A stretch of DNA of 64,000 nt from Paenibacillus gorillae (GTDB lineage Bacteria; Bacillota; Bacilli; Paenibacillales; Paenibacillaceae), in assembly GCF_000513275.1 (NCBI RefSeq), contig NZ_CBVJ010000067.1, positions 105,330 through 169,329 of the forward strand. Direction: 5' to 3'. The notes below the pieces were generated by a model. It ran no database searches and was not told the origin of the DNA. It was given only the letters and a program-made list of their open reading frames with translations. The position numbers and the translations under genes are program-made. Every line of letters begins with the position of its first letter. The stretch's first letter is position 1. Shown here one piece after another: positions 55,877-64,000 of the stretch.

Positions 55877-56689
55877 TTATAGATCAAACCAGTACACTTC
55901 ATTTTCTCTTACGAATGTGAAGCCTGCTTTTTCCGCCAGTTTTCTGGATGCAGGATTCGACTCCACACAATCCCACTGCGCCGTCATCCCTCTGCTAATA
56001 CATTCGTTCACAAACTTCGCAGTCATTATTAGTGCCAAGCCTCTATTCCTGTGTGCTTCCTCTGTCTCTATATCGATCGCAATAACATCATTAAATCTTG
56101 CAGTTCCTGCAATGACCGCAACAATTCTATTCGAATATGTAATGCAATAAGCTAAGCTTTTCTCAAGAAAATCATCAAAGCTTTCCCATGATCCCAGTAT
56201 CCTCTTCGTGACAAATGCTCCATTTTCAATACTTCCTTCATTTATTAAATTCCACAACTTATTATCTACTTGATGTATCGTATATCCCGCTGACAGACTA
56301 AGCAATTCGGGAATTTCGCTGTTTTTTCTAAAGCTGAATTCTTTTTCTGCACGTATTTCTCTGTTCTCAAACATCTTCAATATACCTAACTGATCACTTT
56401 CAATGGAAAATTCAAAGTAGTTAATCCCTTTCGATTCCAACCATGCGAACAGCTCTTCATGGAGAAATACTTCAACAGCTTTGTATTGTTCCTCGGATGT
56501 AATTTCTCCTAAAAACGCAAAGCCTCCAACTGCATAGGATTTCGCAATTGCAATATTAGCATTTTCCAAATTATCAACCCATAATTCTCCTTTACATTCA
56601 CCAGCAGCTATTCCTGAGAAACTAGGGCAATGATCGCTTGTTATCTTCTTATAATGAATAACCTCATGCAAACCATCTGCTTTAATCAT
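55877..56689 (-). CDS. GNAT acetyltransferase (two-domain, PF12746-like)
   Basis: 270 aa from the ATG at 56689 (AAGGAGG five bases upstream); an ATG further upstream is shadow. N-terminal domain without the acetyl-CoA loop, C-terminal GNAT core with IAIDIETEEAHRNRGLALIMTAKFVNECISRG and WDCVESNPASRKLAEKAGF. Resembles the PF12746 group. Substrate unknown. Ten bases after the YdcF-like gene. Confidence 0.85.
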   Translation of the reverse strand: MIKADGLHEVIHYKKITSDHCPSFSGIAAGECKGELWVDNLENANIAIAKSYAVGGFAFLGEITSEEQYKAVEVFLHEELFAWLESKGINYFEFSIESDQLGILKMFENREIRAEKEFSFRKNSEIPELLSLSAGYTIHQVDNKLWNLINEGSIENGAFVTKRILGSWESFDDFLEKSLAYCITYSNRIVAVIAGTARFNDVIAIDIETEEAHRNRGLALIMTAKFVNECISRGMTAQWDCVESNPASRKLAEKAGFTFVRENEVYWFDL

Positions 56690-56699
56690 CTCTTCCTCC

Positions 56700-57272
56700 T
56701 TATTTGAGGAGATATTTATAGTAGGCTGGGAATTCTCGTATGATGGAGTAAATATCTCTAAAATCAAAGATTTTAGCATGGGCTGAATACACGTCTTTAA
56801 TATCCATTTTGCTAAAAGCTAACTTGGTCCTCGATATATGAAAATATTGCGTAATAATCATAACGGAGTTTAAATTTAAATCTTTCATAATCTTGCTTGT
56901 ATTTTGAGCGGTCATATAGGAGTTATACCCGTTATTATCCTCGATAATGTTATCTTCCGGTATTCCTTTATCTACTAAGTAAGCTTTCATTACCTCGGCC
57001 TCATCGAAGCCTTCCTTGCCAATACCGCCGCTCACAATGATAAAACGATAATAGTTCTCTTTATAAAGCTCTACGGACCTGTCTAATCTTGCTTTTAACC
57101 GGTCAGCAGGCTGTCCATTCGTCTCTACTTTATTTCCTAGTACGACAGCTGCGTCAACAGGCTTCAATTCATCATTCAACCCGTCTATGATCACGACAGT
57201 CGTGTGAATGATAAACCAGATAAACAGGATAGCTGCTGCTATTAAAAATCGTCTAACGAAAACTGATTTCAA
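56700..57272 (-). CDS. YdcF/SanA-like DUF218 membrane protein
   Basis: 190 aa from a TTG at 57272 (GCAGGTGAGAGA directly upstream). One N-terminal membrane anchor (IAAAILFIWFIIHTTVVI), then the DUF218 core AAVVLGNKVETNGQPADRLKARLDRSVELYKENYYRFIIVSGG, EAEVMKAYLVDKGIPEDNIIEDN, and SVMIITQYFHISRT. Faces outside. SanA-type proteins affect envelope permeability in other bacteria; a role in cell-wall precursor or lipid handling is inferred only. Confidence 0.85.
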   Translation of the reverse strand: MKSVFVRRFLIAAAILFIWFIIHTTVVIIDGLNDELKPVDAAVVLGNKVETNGQPADRLKARLDRSVELYKENYYRFIIVSGGIGKEGFDEAEVMKAYLVDKGIPEDNIIEDNNGYNSYMTAQNTSKIMKDLNLNSVMIITQYFHISRTKLAFSKMDIKDVYSAHAKIFDFRDIYSIIREFPAYYKYLLK

Positions 57273-57355
57273 TCTCTCACCTGCATTCTCTCATTTATGA
57301 TCTAAATCCCTCCCTAAATATTACCACACTTGGGCGTGTCAACCTTCATGTAATA

Positions 57356-58252
57356 CTATAATCGTGAATCACCGCTAAAATTTGCTATGACATGTTCATT
57401 GGAATCATATGCTTTAAACTCGTAGCCGCAATCATGGAGAATGTCCAATATTTTCGGCAGTGCTTCCACTGTCTGCTCCCGCTCATGCAGTAAAATGACT
57501 TCCAGATCCCGATGAATGCTATGACTAACCTGCTCCGCTATCGTATCCGGTTTTCCCGGCAAGTTCCAATCCAATGAGTCTACTGTCCAGTCCCACATTC
57601 GAAAGCCGGCTTCAGCAATATCCCCGCGAAACTCTTCGTCCACATGCGGGTAGCTTCCATAGGGTGCACGAATCAGATCTGGAGCAAAACCGACGATGTC
57701 TTTCATCAGCTCTTGTTCCCGTTTGAACTCCTCAATAAAGTGGGACGAACCTCCGCTTTTATACAATTTATTAACATCATGCGACATACTGTGAAGTCCA
57801 GGATAACTCCCCTCCTCAACGATGCGCTTAACCTCGTCTTTGTGCCGATTTAAGTGAGAGCCAATCATGAAAAAGGTTGCTTTTGCCCCGTGCTGCTTTA
57901 AAATGTCCAGAATCTCATTCGTATATTTGCTTGGACCATCATCAAAGGTGAGGTATACCACCTTAAGCGGCGCTGCCTGATTTTCATCCGCTTTTGGTGT
58001 TGGTGTTGGCGATACATCTATATGGGGTTGATTTTGTGCTGATTCGTGAATAGGCATATCTGTATTTAGGCCATGCTTTTTCCACGTCGTCATCAGGTCA
58101 ACTGACACATAAACCGTCCCAAAGATTAGGAGTGCTAAAGCAACCATAATTATGATCATTTTTCGGTAATTTATCTTTTTTTTCCGCGGTTGTTTGTTAT
58201 TGTTCGGCGTAAACTCTTCACTTGATTTTTGATAGGAATATTGGAAATCCAT
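57356..58252 (-). CDS. Polysaccharide deacetylase (NodB/CE4), membrane-anchored
   Basis: 298 aa. Cytoplasmic basic N-terminus, one membrane anchor (MIIIMVALALLIFGTVYVSV), a Pro/Thr linker, then the NodB domain. All five CE4 motifs are visible: YLTFDDGPS, LHSMSHDVNKLY (metal His pair), RAPYGSYP, WDWTVDSLDW and VILLHE. It removes acetyl groups from a cell-wall or exopolysaccharide sugar. Gene start is ATG at 58252. Confidence 0.93.
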   Translation of the reverse strand: MDFQYSYQKSSEEFTPNNNKQPRKKKINYRKMIIIMVALALLIFGTVYVSVDLMTTWKKHGLNTDMPIHESAQNQPHIDVSPTPTPKADENQAAPLKVVYLTFDDGPSKYTNEILDILKQHGAKATFFMIGSHLNRHKDEVKRIVEEGSYPGLHSMSHDVNKLYKSGGSSHFIEEFKREQELMKDIVGFAPDLIRAPYGSYPHVDEEFRGDIAEAGFRMWDWTVDSLDWNLPGKPDTIAEQVSHSIHRDLEVILLHEREQTVEALPKILDILHDCGYEFKAYDSNEHVIANFSGDSRL

Positions 58253-58266
58253 TTTGCTACACTTCC

Positions 58267-59244
58267 TTAACGTTCATACGCATTCTCTTGAATAACTTTT
58301 GGTCGTCCCGCCTGTATGCGCGTCTTCCCGGTTTTTCGCTGAAGGATATTATTCCGGATCAAAGCGAAGATCACCAGCAGAGCGCCATAAAATTCATAGA
58401 TACTAATCGTATAGCCTTGAAACATCATTATAACAAACGTTGTCACAGGCACTAGACTGATAAATAAAATTCCGTTTACCGGAGTCAGTTTCCTCAGACC
58501 GGCATTCCAGCTCAATAATGCTAGCAGTCCCGGCATAATAACCATGAAAGACATCTCGTATCTAACCGAGACTAACGTGTTCCAATCTGGCATAGGAATG
58601 AGGTCGAATAGGGTGGCCAACAATACGATAACCACAGAAACAGATGTTCCCAGCAAACAGGTTAAAGTTGAGTATCTCAGCGTCGACCACTTTTCAAACT
58701 CGCTGCCTCCCAGAGAATAAAGCACCCAGCCTACGACACCGATAAATATAAGGGATACAGGAAGAAGATGCCCAGCGGCCATTGTAAAAAATGAAAGATT
58801 CCCGTCCGTTATGACGAGCAACGTACCAACTAAAGCGATGCCTATCGTGATTAACGTGGCTCTAGCAGGTTTTTTCTTTGTCCTGTACCAAAGAATGAGG
58901 ATTGAAATCAAAGGCATAAGCACTTCCATAATTGAAGCTGTAATTGTACCTGAATTCCCTATAAGATTCTGACCGGAGAATACCAGAAAATTATACACTG
59001 TAAATGCCATTATCCCATAAAAGAGCAGCTTTCGTCCTTTTCTTTCAAAACGAAACGCAGATTTTCCTTCTTTCATCCAGAGAATGCATACGAGAATCAA
59101 CGTCACGATCAAATAGCGAATCATCGAAAAATAAAACGGATCTATGCTATGTAGTGCAATATGTGCAACCGGGAACATGGCTCCCCATGAAACGCTGGCC
59201 ATCAGGCATAATACTGAACCCCATAAAACTTGCTTGCTTGCCAC
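58267..59244 (-). CDS. EamA/DMT-superfamily transporter
   Basis: 325 aa from a GTG at 59244 (GAGGGAGATGAAGAGAA upstream). Ten membrane segments in two EamA repeats; SVSWGAMFPVAHIAL opens the first. RhtA/YdcZ-like exporters of amino acids or metabolites. Divergent from a LysR gene with a perfect 17-bp palindrome between them, so that LysR is its likely regulator. Ends 14 bases before the deacetylase, probably co-transcribed. Confidence 0.9.
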   Translation of the reverse strand: MASKQVLWGSVLCLMASVSWGAMFPVAHIALHSIDPFYFSMIRYLIVTLILVCILWMKEGKSAFRFERKGRKLLFYGIMAFTVYNFLVFSGQNLIGNSGTITASIMEVLMPLISILILWYRTKKKPARATLITIGIALVGTLLVITDGNLSFFTMAAGHLLPVSLIFIGVVGWVLYSLGGSEFEKWSTLRYSTLTCLLGTSVSVVIVLLATLFDLIPMPDWNTLVSVRYEMSFMVIMPGLLALLSWNAGLRKLTPVNGILFISLVPVTTFVIMMFQGYTISIYEFYGALLVIFALIRNNILQRKTGKTRIQAGRPKVIQENAYER

Positions 59245-59340
59245 TTCTCTTCATCTCCCTCATGCTGTCTGAACTCTAATAGTGATTTTAATCATAAGGG
59301 ATCGATATTGCTTAGTAAAACGATTGAAAATAGCCTTTAC

Positions 59341-59357
59341 TATCATTTAAAATGATA
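59341..59357. promoter_or_regulatory. LysR-type operator between EamA and LysR
   Basis: TATCATTT-A-AAATGATA, a perfect 17-bp dyad in the 162-bp divergent gap. Confidence 0.7.
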
Positions 59358-59406
59358 CTTATTCAATCCTATATTAATAGGCTATATGGTACACGGGGGA
59401 AGTAAA

Positions 59407-60255
59407 ATGGAAATCAACGACTTAAAAATCTTCAAAGCGGTTGCTGAATTTGGCAGTGTAAGTCAAGCTGCACTTGAATTAAGCTATGTCCAGTCCAATG
59501 TAACGGCGAGAATCAAGCGACTGGAAAAGGAGCTTCAGACCGAGCTGTTCTATCGCCATAAACGCGGAATGGTATTGAACGCAGAAGGCAAACGATTGCT
59601 TGAATATGTAGAAGAGATATTAGGAAAAATGGAAGAAATCAAACGTGCTTTTCAAGGAACGGACGATCCTTCCGGGATTCTTAACATTGGAATTGTCGAA
59701 ACGATCTTCAGTTTGCCGGGATTTCTATCGAAGTACCTTGAGAAGCATCCTAAAGTAGATTTATCGCTGACGGTTGGTGTGACCGCACAGCTGCTCCAAG
59801 ACGTAACAAGCATGAAATTAGACGGCGCTTTTGTTACGGGTCCTGTAAAGCATCCGCTCATTGATTGTTATGAGGTTTTCCGAGAAGAGCTTATACTCGT
59901 TTCCAAAAATGAGGATTTTTCAATGGATGATATTGTAAAGAAACCGCTGCTGCTCTTTAACAAGGGTTGCGGTTATCGGGAACGATTGGAAAGCTGGCTG
60001 AAGGACGAGGGGATTATTCCAAAGCAGATCATGCAATTCGGTTCGTTCGACACCATTATTGGCAGTATAACAGCCGGAATTGGCGTTACGATTGTGCCGA
60101 AATCATCCGTTCGACGACTCATTGATGACGAAACGATTAGCGGATACAGCATACCGAAACCTTATAATGAGGTCACGACCGTATTTATCTGTAAAAAAGA
60201 TTCCTATCTGACCCATACACTTCGTTCTTTTATAGAAGAATTGCAGCTGGTTTAA
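59407..60255 (+). CDS. LysR-family regulator
   Basis: 282 aa from the ATG at 59407 (GGGGAAGTAAA upstream). Winged helix MEINDLKIFKAVAEFGSVSQAALELSYVQSNVTARIKRLEKELQTELFYRHKRG, then an effector-binding domain (GILNIGIVETIFSLPGFLSKYLEKHPKVDLSL, TIIGSITAGIGVTIVPKS). Divergent from the EamA exporter. Full length. Confidence 0.92.
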   Translation: MEINDLKIFKAVAEFGSVSQAALELSYVQSNVTARIKRLEKELQTELFYRHKRGMVLNAEGKRLLEYVEEILGKMEEIKRAFQGTDDPSGILNIGIVETIFSLPGFLSKYLEKHPKVDLSLTVGVTAQLLQDVTSMKLDGAFVTGPVKHPLIDCYEVFREELILVSKNEDFSMDDIVKKPLLLFNKGCGYRERLESWLKDEGIIPKQIMQFGSFDTIIGSITAGIGVTIVPKSSVRRLIDDETISGYSIPKPYNEVTTVFICKKDSYLTHTLRSFIEELQLV

Positions 60256-60379
60256 AACAGAACTAAAAAAGCCATAACACAAAGATTTATACACCAAAAT
60301 GTCTTTTCTCGTGCAACTATGTTACTGTTTGATATCCGTAAAAATAACAGCTTACACTGTCCATATTTAGATACGAAAA

Positions 60380-60406
60380 AAGCCCAGACCTTGTACGGTC
60401 GGGCTT
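60380..60406. terminator. Terminator between LysR and SMC-like genes
   Basis: AAGCCC-A-GACC pairs with GGTC-G-GGCTT; shared by the convergent genes. Confidence 0.8.
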
Positions 60407-60523
60407 CAACTTGCATGTAGCAAGATTTTTGGATTGTCTAAGAAATGTTAAGGTAAGAAGACAGAATTGCCGCTATAATAACTTAATTCAGCATTTTGCT
60501 GCCTTCGTCTCTACCCGCTTGCG

Positions 60524-63500
60524 TTATGAAAACAACTCCATCTGCTTTAATTCCCCACCGATTTTATCTAGCGACTCAGGTGCATGATCTCGAAAATATG
60601 CCTGCTGAATCTGCTGCTTCGGATCTACAATTTGTTTACCTCCTCCACCAGATGCTCCCCGCAAGCGACAGCTATATACAACAGGGAAATAATCCTGAAG
60701 AAATTTACCTTCCACATGAGCGGTCAACGCAATCATTTGAAACCCTAATTGTTCAGCAATATAAAAAACAGGACTAAGGACATGATCACTAGAAGCTTTA
60801 CCAAACGGATTATCCAATATAACCGCACGGTGCCGTTTCATCTGACTATGAATATGTTGCCTTTTCTCAGCTACATAATTCAAAATACCGAGAAATAAGG
60901 TCATGTTTTTGCTCCATTTCTCTCCACCTGACCAACGATTAGATTCTTCCCAAGAATACGAAGCTCCAGTGACTTGCTGATCATTATTTACTTTACGACA
61001 ACTGACTCGAATCGCGGCGCCTTGTTGAAATACTTTTTGCAGCAGTTGCTTTGCGTCTAGCCATTTATCCAGATCCCTACGAATGAGGGATGACTGCTCA
61101 TTCCCATCAACATCTCGATATTTGCCATGCTCTAACTGCCCAATAATCCACTCCATATGATGCTGAATTCGTTCTTTCCCTTCCTGCTCGTCCCAATCTG
61201 GCACCTGAAAAGTATAAATATCTTTGTTGCCACTTTCTGTTCTTACACGTGTTCGCTTAGGAAGCTCTCGCAGCTCTTGTGCGATCAATTTCAGGTGAGC
61301 TTGTATATGAGAAATAAACTGTTGCAACTTCTTATCCTCGTTTTGCATTCTTAGTTCAGCAATTTGATTGGCTTTCAATATACTTATGCTCATCATCGAT
61401 TCAAATTCTTGCAATTCGGTATAATTAGCTTTAGCCTCAACACCTCGCTCAGCCATCTGCCTCAGCTTAATATCTTGTATTTGACTCTGACAGAACTCTC
61501 GGAAGCGTCGACGATTCAAATCTACTCTTTCTTGTTCTTTCTTAATGGCATTCTGTTGTTGAACCAACCGATTAATGACATGGTGACTACCACTTTTTAA
61601 CTGATACGTTATCTCCTGAATCAGCTCTGAGTTATCACTTGACCATTCCAACAAAGGGTCATCTAACTTATGAACAAGAACGTGGCGAGCCCACAGCTGT
61701 AATACATCCTGCGTTTCCACTAATCTCTGATCTACAATCGCAATCAAACGATTCAATTCTTTGCGTATTTCCTCTTGCTGGTGCTGTTCTGCTGCTTGCA
61801 GCTTACGCACATGAACAAGTGATTCCAAAAATATTTCGGGCCGCTCATTTTGGAACTCTTTTTCATATTGCTCGATTTGCTTTCGGATTGCTCCCTCTTG
61901 CTCAACTAATTCCCGATCCTTACGGTTCCATTCATTTCGAGCCCGCTGACTCTTATCCTTGAGCATTTTAAGCTCATTCCATGCTGCATCCAATTTAGAC
62001 GCTACTTGCAATGGAAGCTCCAATTCCCGATCAACATTCGTATGCTCATTTAAAAGACGCTCCATTTCCCGCTTCGCTTCATCTAACCACTTACGTTGAT
62101 TGTCGTACTCTTTTTCCAAATCAGATCTATTCTTCAGAATATGATGTCGCTTCAGCTCAAGCTCTCGATATTCTTCACGAAGTACAATATATGATTCTTC
62201 TGACGGGTAGGGCAAATTATCCTTTACTTTATCATACAGTTCCTGTGCTGCAAGACTGATCAGCTTACCCTTCAAATCATCTTTATTGTCTTCTTTTTGC
62301 TTTTTCTCGCGCTCCAAATTTACTATACGCTGATCCGTTATCTCTATTAACCTTCCCACTCGACTATGTTTTTCTTTGATCGAAATCAATTGATCTGTAA
62401 GCGCAGCCATTCTTTTACCAAGCTGCATATACTTATTTCCTTGTGTCAGTAAATAACTTAGATATTGTAGACGTTGTTCTGCTAGATGCTTGGCTTCTAA
62501 AATCTCATCTTTGTCACGGTCCAAATGGCCCAGTTCTTGCTCAACCTGCGTACTTCTTTGCTCTAGTAGATTGATCTGTTCCCTCAGTGATGTGATGATT
62601 TGCTCCTGCTCATGAATAAAATCAAGTGAGTATTCTCCAAAAAACGAATCTACCTGCTTTTGTGCATCCTTCCAAAGGGCAAGCTCCTCTTCCTTCTCCA
62701 CTCTGCGCTTCACAGCTGCTTCTGTCTCAAGAACAAGCTCTTGTTTCCACTCATTGAAATGATCCGAGTCATGGAGTGACTGCCAGTGAGCAGGCTCTAC
62801 CCAGCAATGAGATGCCATCGTATTTTCTTCACCTATTGAATCAAGTTGTACAAGCTCCCTGGCCTCCTGCGTAGACAATATCCGAATAGGAAATTGCAGC
62901 TGTTCAGCCATATCTGCTAATTTACGCTCTAACTGTGGTTTTTCCTGAGCTGTAGTTACTAATGTTACCGCCCATAACAGTTCGTGATCATGACTGCCCT
63001 CCACTGCCTCAATATATTGCACCCCTGTTTCTAGCAAAGTAAATTGATTACTCCACTGCTGAATCAACTGTACAACCTCGGGGTCCGCAAAAAACTGCTC
63101 TTGATCCTTATAATCATCGACATAACGAAAAGCTATTCTTTCCTTATGAAGCAGTTGTTCCTTCTGTCGATTTCTTCGCTCCAAACCATCTATTAATTTA
63201 TCAAGAATAGTATCCTTCTTCTCATGCAAGGAATGTAATCTTTCCCAAGAAGACTGCAACCCAGCCAATGTTCCCTTCACCTCGTCATGACTCCGCTCAT
63301 AACGATTTTGCCAAACTTGCAATCCCGTTTGCTCCCTCTTTAACTTGAGGAGATTATCGGATAATTGCTTATTTTCAAGTGAAAGCTGATCCTTGCGCTG
63401 TTTGAGCTCCTGCAGCACTTTTGCCCGTTCTAGGCCCTTCTGTTCCTGCTCTTGTTGCTCAGCACTCCAGACAGGCATTTGCTGTTCTACGGTTTCTGAT

Positions 63501-64000
63501 GCTATTTGACTTAAAATTTGTTGCGCTATATCTTGCTGCTGATCTTGCAGCATCTTTTGCTCTATCTCATTTTTACTAATCTCAAGTAGATGCGCTTCAC
63601 GGTCCTTATCGGCAGCAGATCTAGCTTGAAGCAACTTTTTATGTTGCTCTGACAATATAATCAACTCTGCTTCTACCCCTTGTAAAAGCTTGCTATATCG
63701 TTGTTCTTCAGAGTCAAAATATGCTTTTAGCTTGCGACCAACAAGCTCCCATGCAGCCTGCAATTGTTCTTCATCTTGCGACTGTTCGAGCCTTTTTATT
63801 TCCTGCTCCAAAAAAAGTCATTTGTTCTTGTGACTCGTGAAGCTTCTCCCGATGCTCGGCATATTTTAGCGAGTAATAATAGCTCTCTGCAGAGCTTTCT
63901 TGCTTCTCGAGCCGTTCTTTCGTTTCTTCAACTTCCTGTAGGACTGTCTCTAGTGCCCCAGCCTTTTGCTGTTCTTCAGCAATTAGCAAGGATGACTCTC
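60524..64000 (-). CDS. SMC-like coiled-coil ATPase (partial, frameshifted; possible JetC)
   Basis: The gene runs off the window, so the N-terminal ATP-binding head (Walker A) is not seen. What is here is a long coiled coil with a central non-coiled domain (YIEAVEGSHDHELLWAVTLVT, probably the hinge), then the C-terminal head: signature RWSGGEKWSKNMTLFLGIL and Walker B RAVILDNPFGKASSDHV, where Asn stands in place of the usual catalytic Glu. The A7 run at 63810-63816 (plus strand) is one base too long; with six, QMTFLEQEIKRL is continuous. This head type belongs to condensin-like/MukB-like SMC proteins; the tail resembles Wadjet JetC proteins, but no JetD or partner gene is in view. Confidence 0.75.

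Noticed and set aside
60524..64000. Firm call of Wadjet type II
   Set aside because: Partner genes (DUF2397, DUF2398, DUF2399) are not in the window and the Walker B is of another kind; only a condensin-like label is safe.

Overview
The window looks like a Bacillota chromosome, most likely Paenibacillus or a close relative. The evidence is moderate GC, strong AGGAGG-type ribosome binding sites, frequent GTG/TTG starts, compact operons ending in hairpin terminators, and a gene set typical of that family (Btr-like AraC/solute-binding fusion, lipoprotein sugar ABC systems without their own ATPase, YitT, LacI-controlled glycosidase operons). No rRNA, tRNA, insertion sequence, prophage or CRISPR array was seen.

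Layout. 1-5.1 kb: the end of a DUF1877-like gene, a LacA-type acetyltransferase with a remnant of a second one beside it, an ArsR regulator, an MFS exporter, a DJ-1/PfpI protein and a damaged LysR gene. 5.1-9.5 kb: membrane proteins (PH-like and DUF2167), a PAP2 phosphatase and several unknown small proteins. 9.6-16.4 kb: a MarR/NmrA-like pair with two matching operators, then a response regulator-ABC-histidine kinase operon divergent from an ABC-GntR operon. 16.5-27.7 kb: CynX-type MFS with divergent LysR, catalase, TetR-aminoglycoside phosphotransferase operon, SatP-like acetate transporter, a MerR-SDR-EamA regulon, and a Fur-boxed MarR-nitroreductase operon. 27.8-42.2 kb: a 14.4-kb minus-strand glycan operon (solute-binding protein, two permeases, LacI, PfkB kinase, GH125 and GH38 alpha-mannosidases, GH2 beta-galactosidase, aldo/keto reductase, sugar isomerase), preceded by four LacI-type operators and two cre-like sites. 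42.7-48 kb: a Btr-like regulator and siderophore-binding lipoprotein, both with Fur boxes, an N-terminally truncated LuxR protein and an HSL-type esterase. 48.2-59.3 kb: GNAT enzymes, a chemoreceptor, DinB, secreted MsrAB, a NarL-type two-component pair, YitT, YdcF-like, polysaccharide deacetylase and EamA. 59.4-64 kb: LysR, then a large SMC-like coiled-coil ATPase cut by the window end.

Regulation is unusually legible: matched operators for MarR, GntR, TetR, MerR (three promoters, each with a 19-bp spacer), LacI and Fur can all be read directly.

Two features cut across the window. Eight genes are broken by a one-base length change in an A/T tract of 6-7 bases; in each case adding or removing one base restores the expected protein. 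This is more likely a sequencing or assembly artefact than eight real pseudogenes. Also, two diverged 190-bp palindrome-rich elements lie in opposite orientation around the TetR/APH/SatP block and look like a dispersed, MITE-like intergenic repeat.
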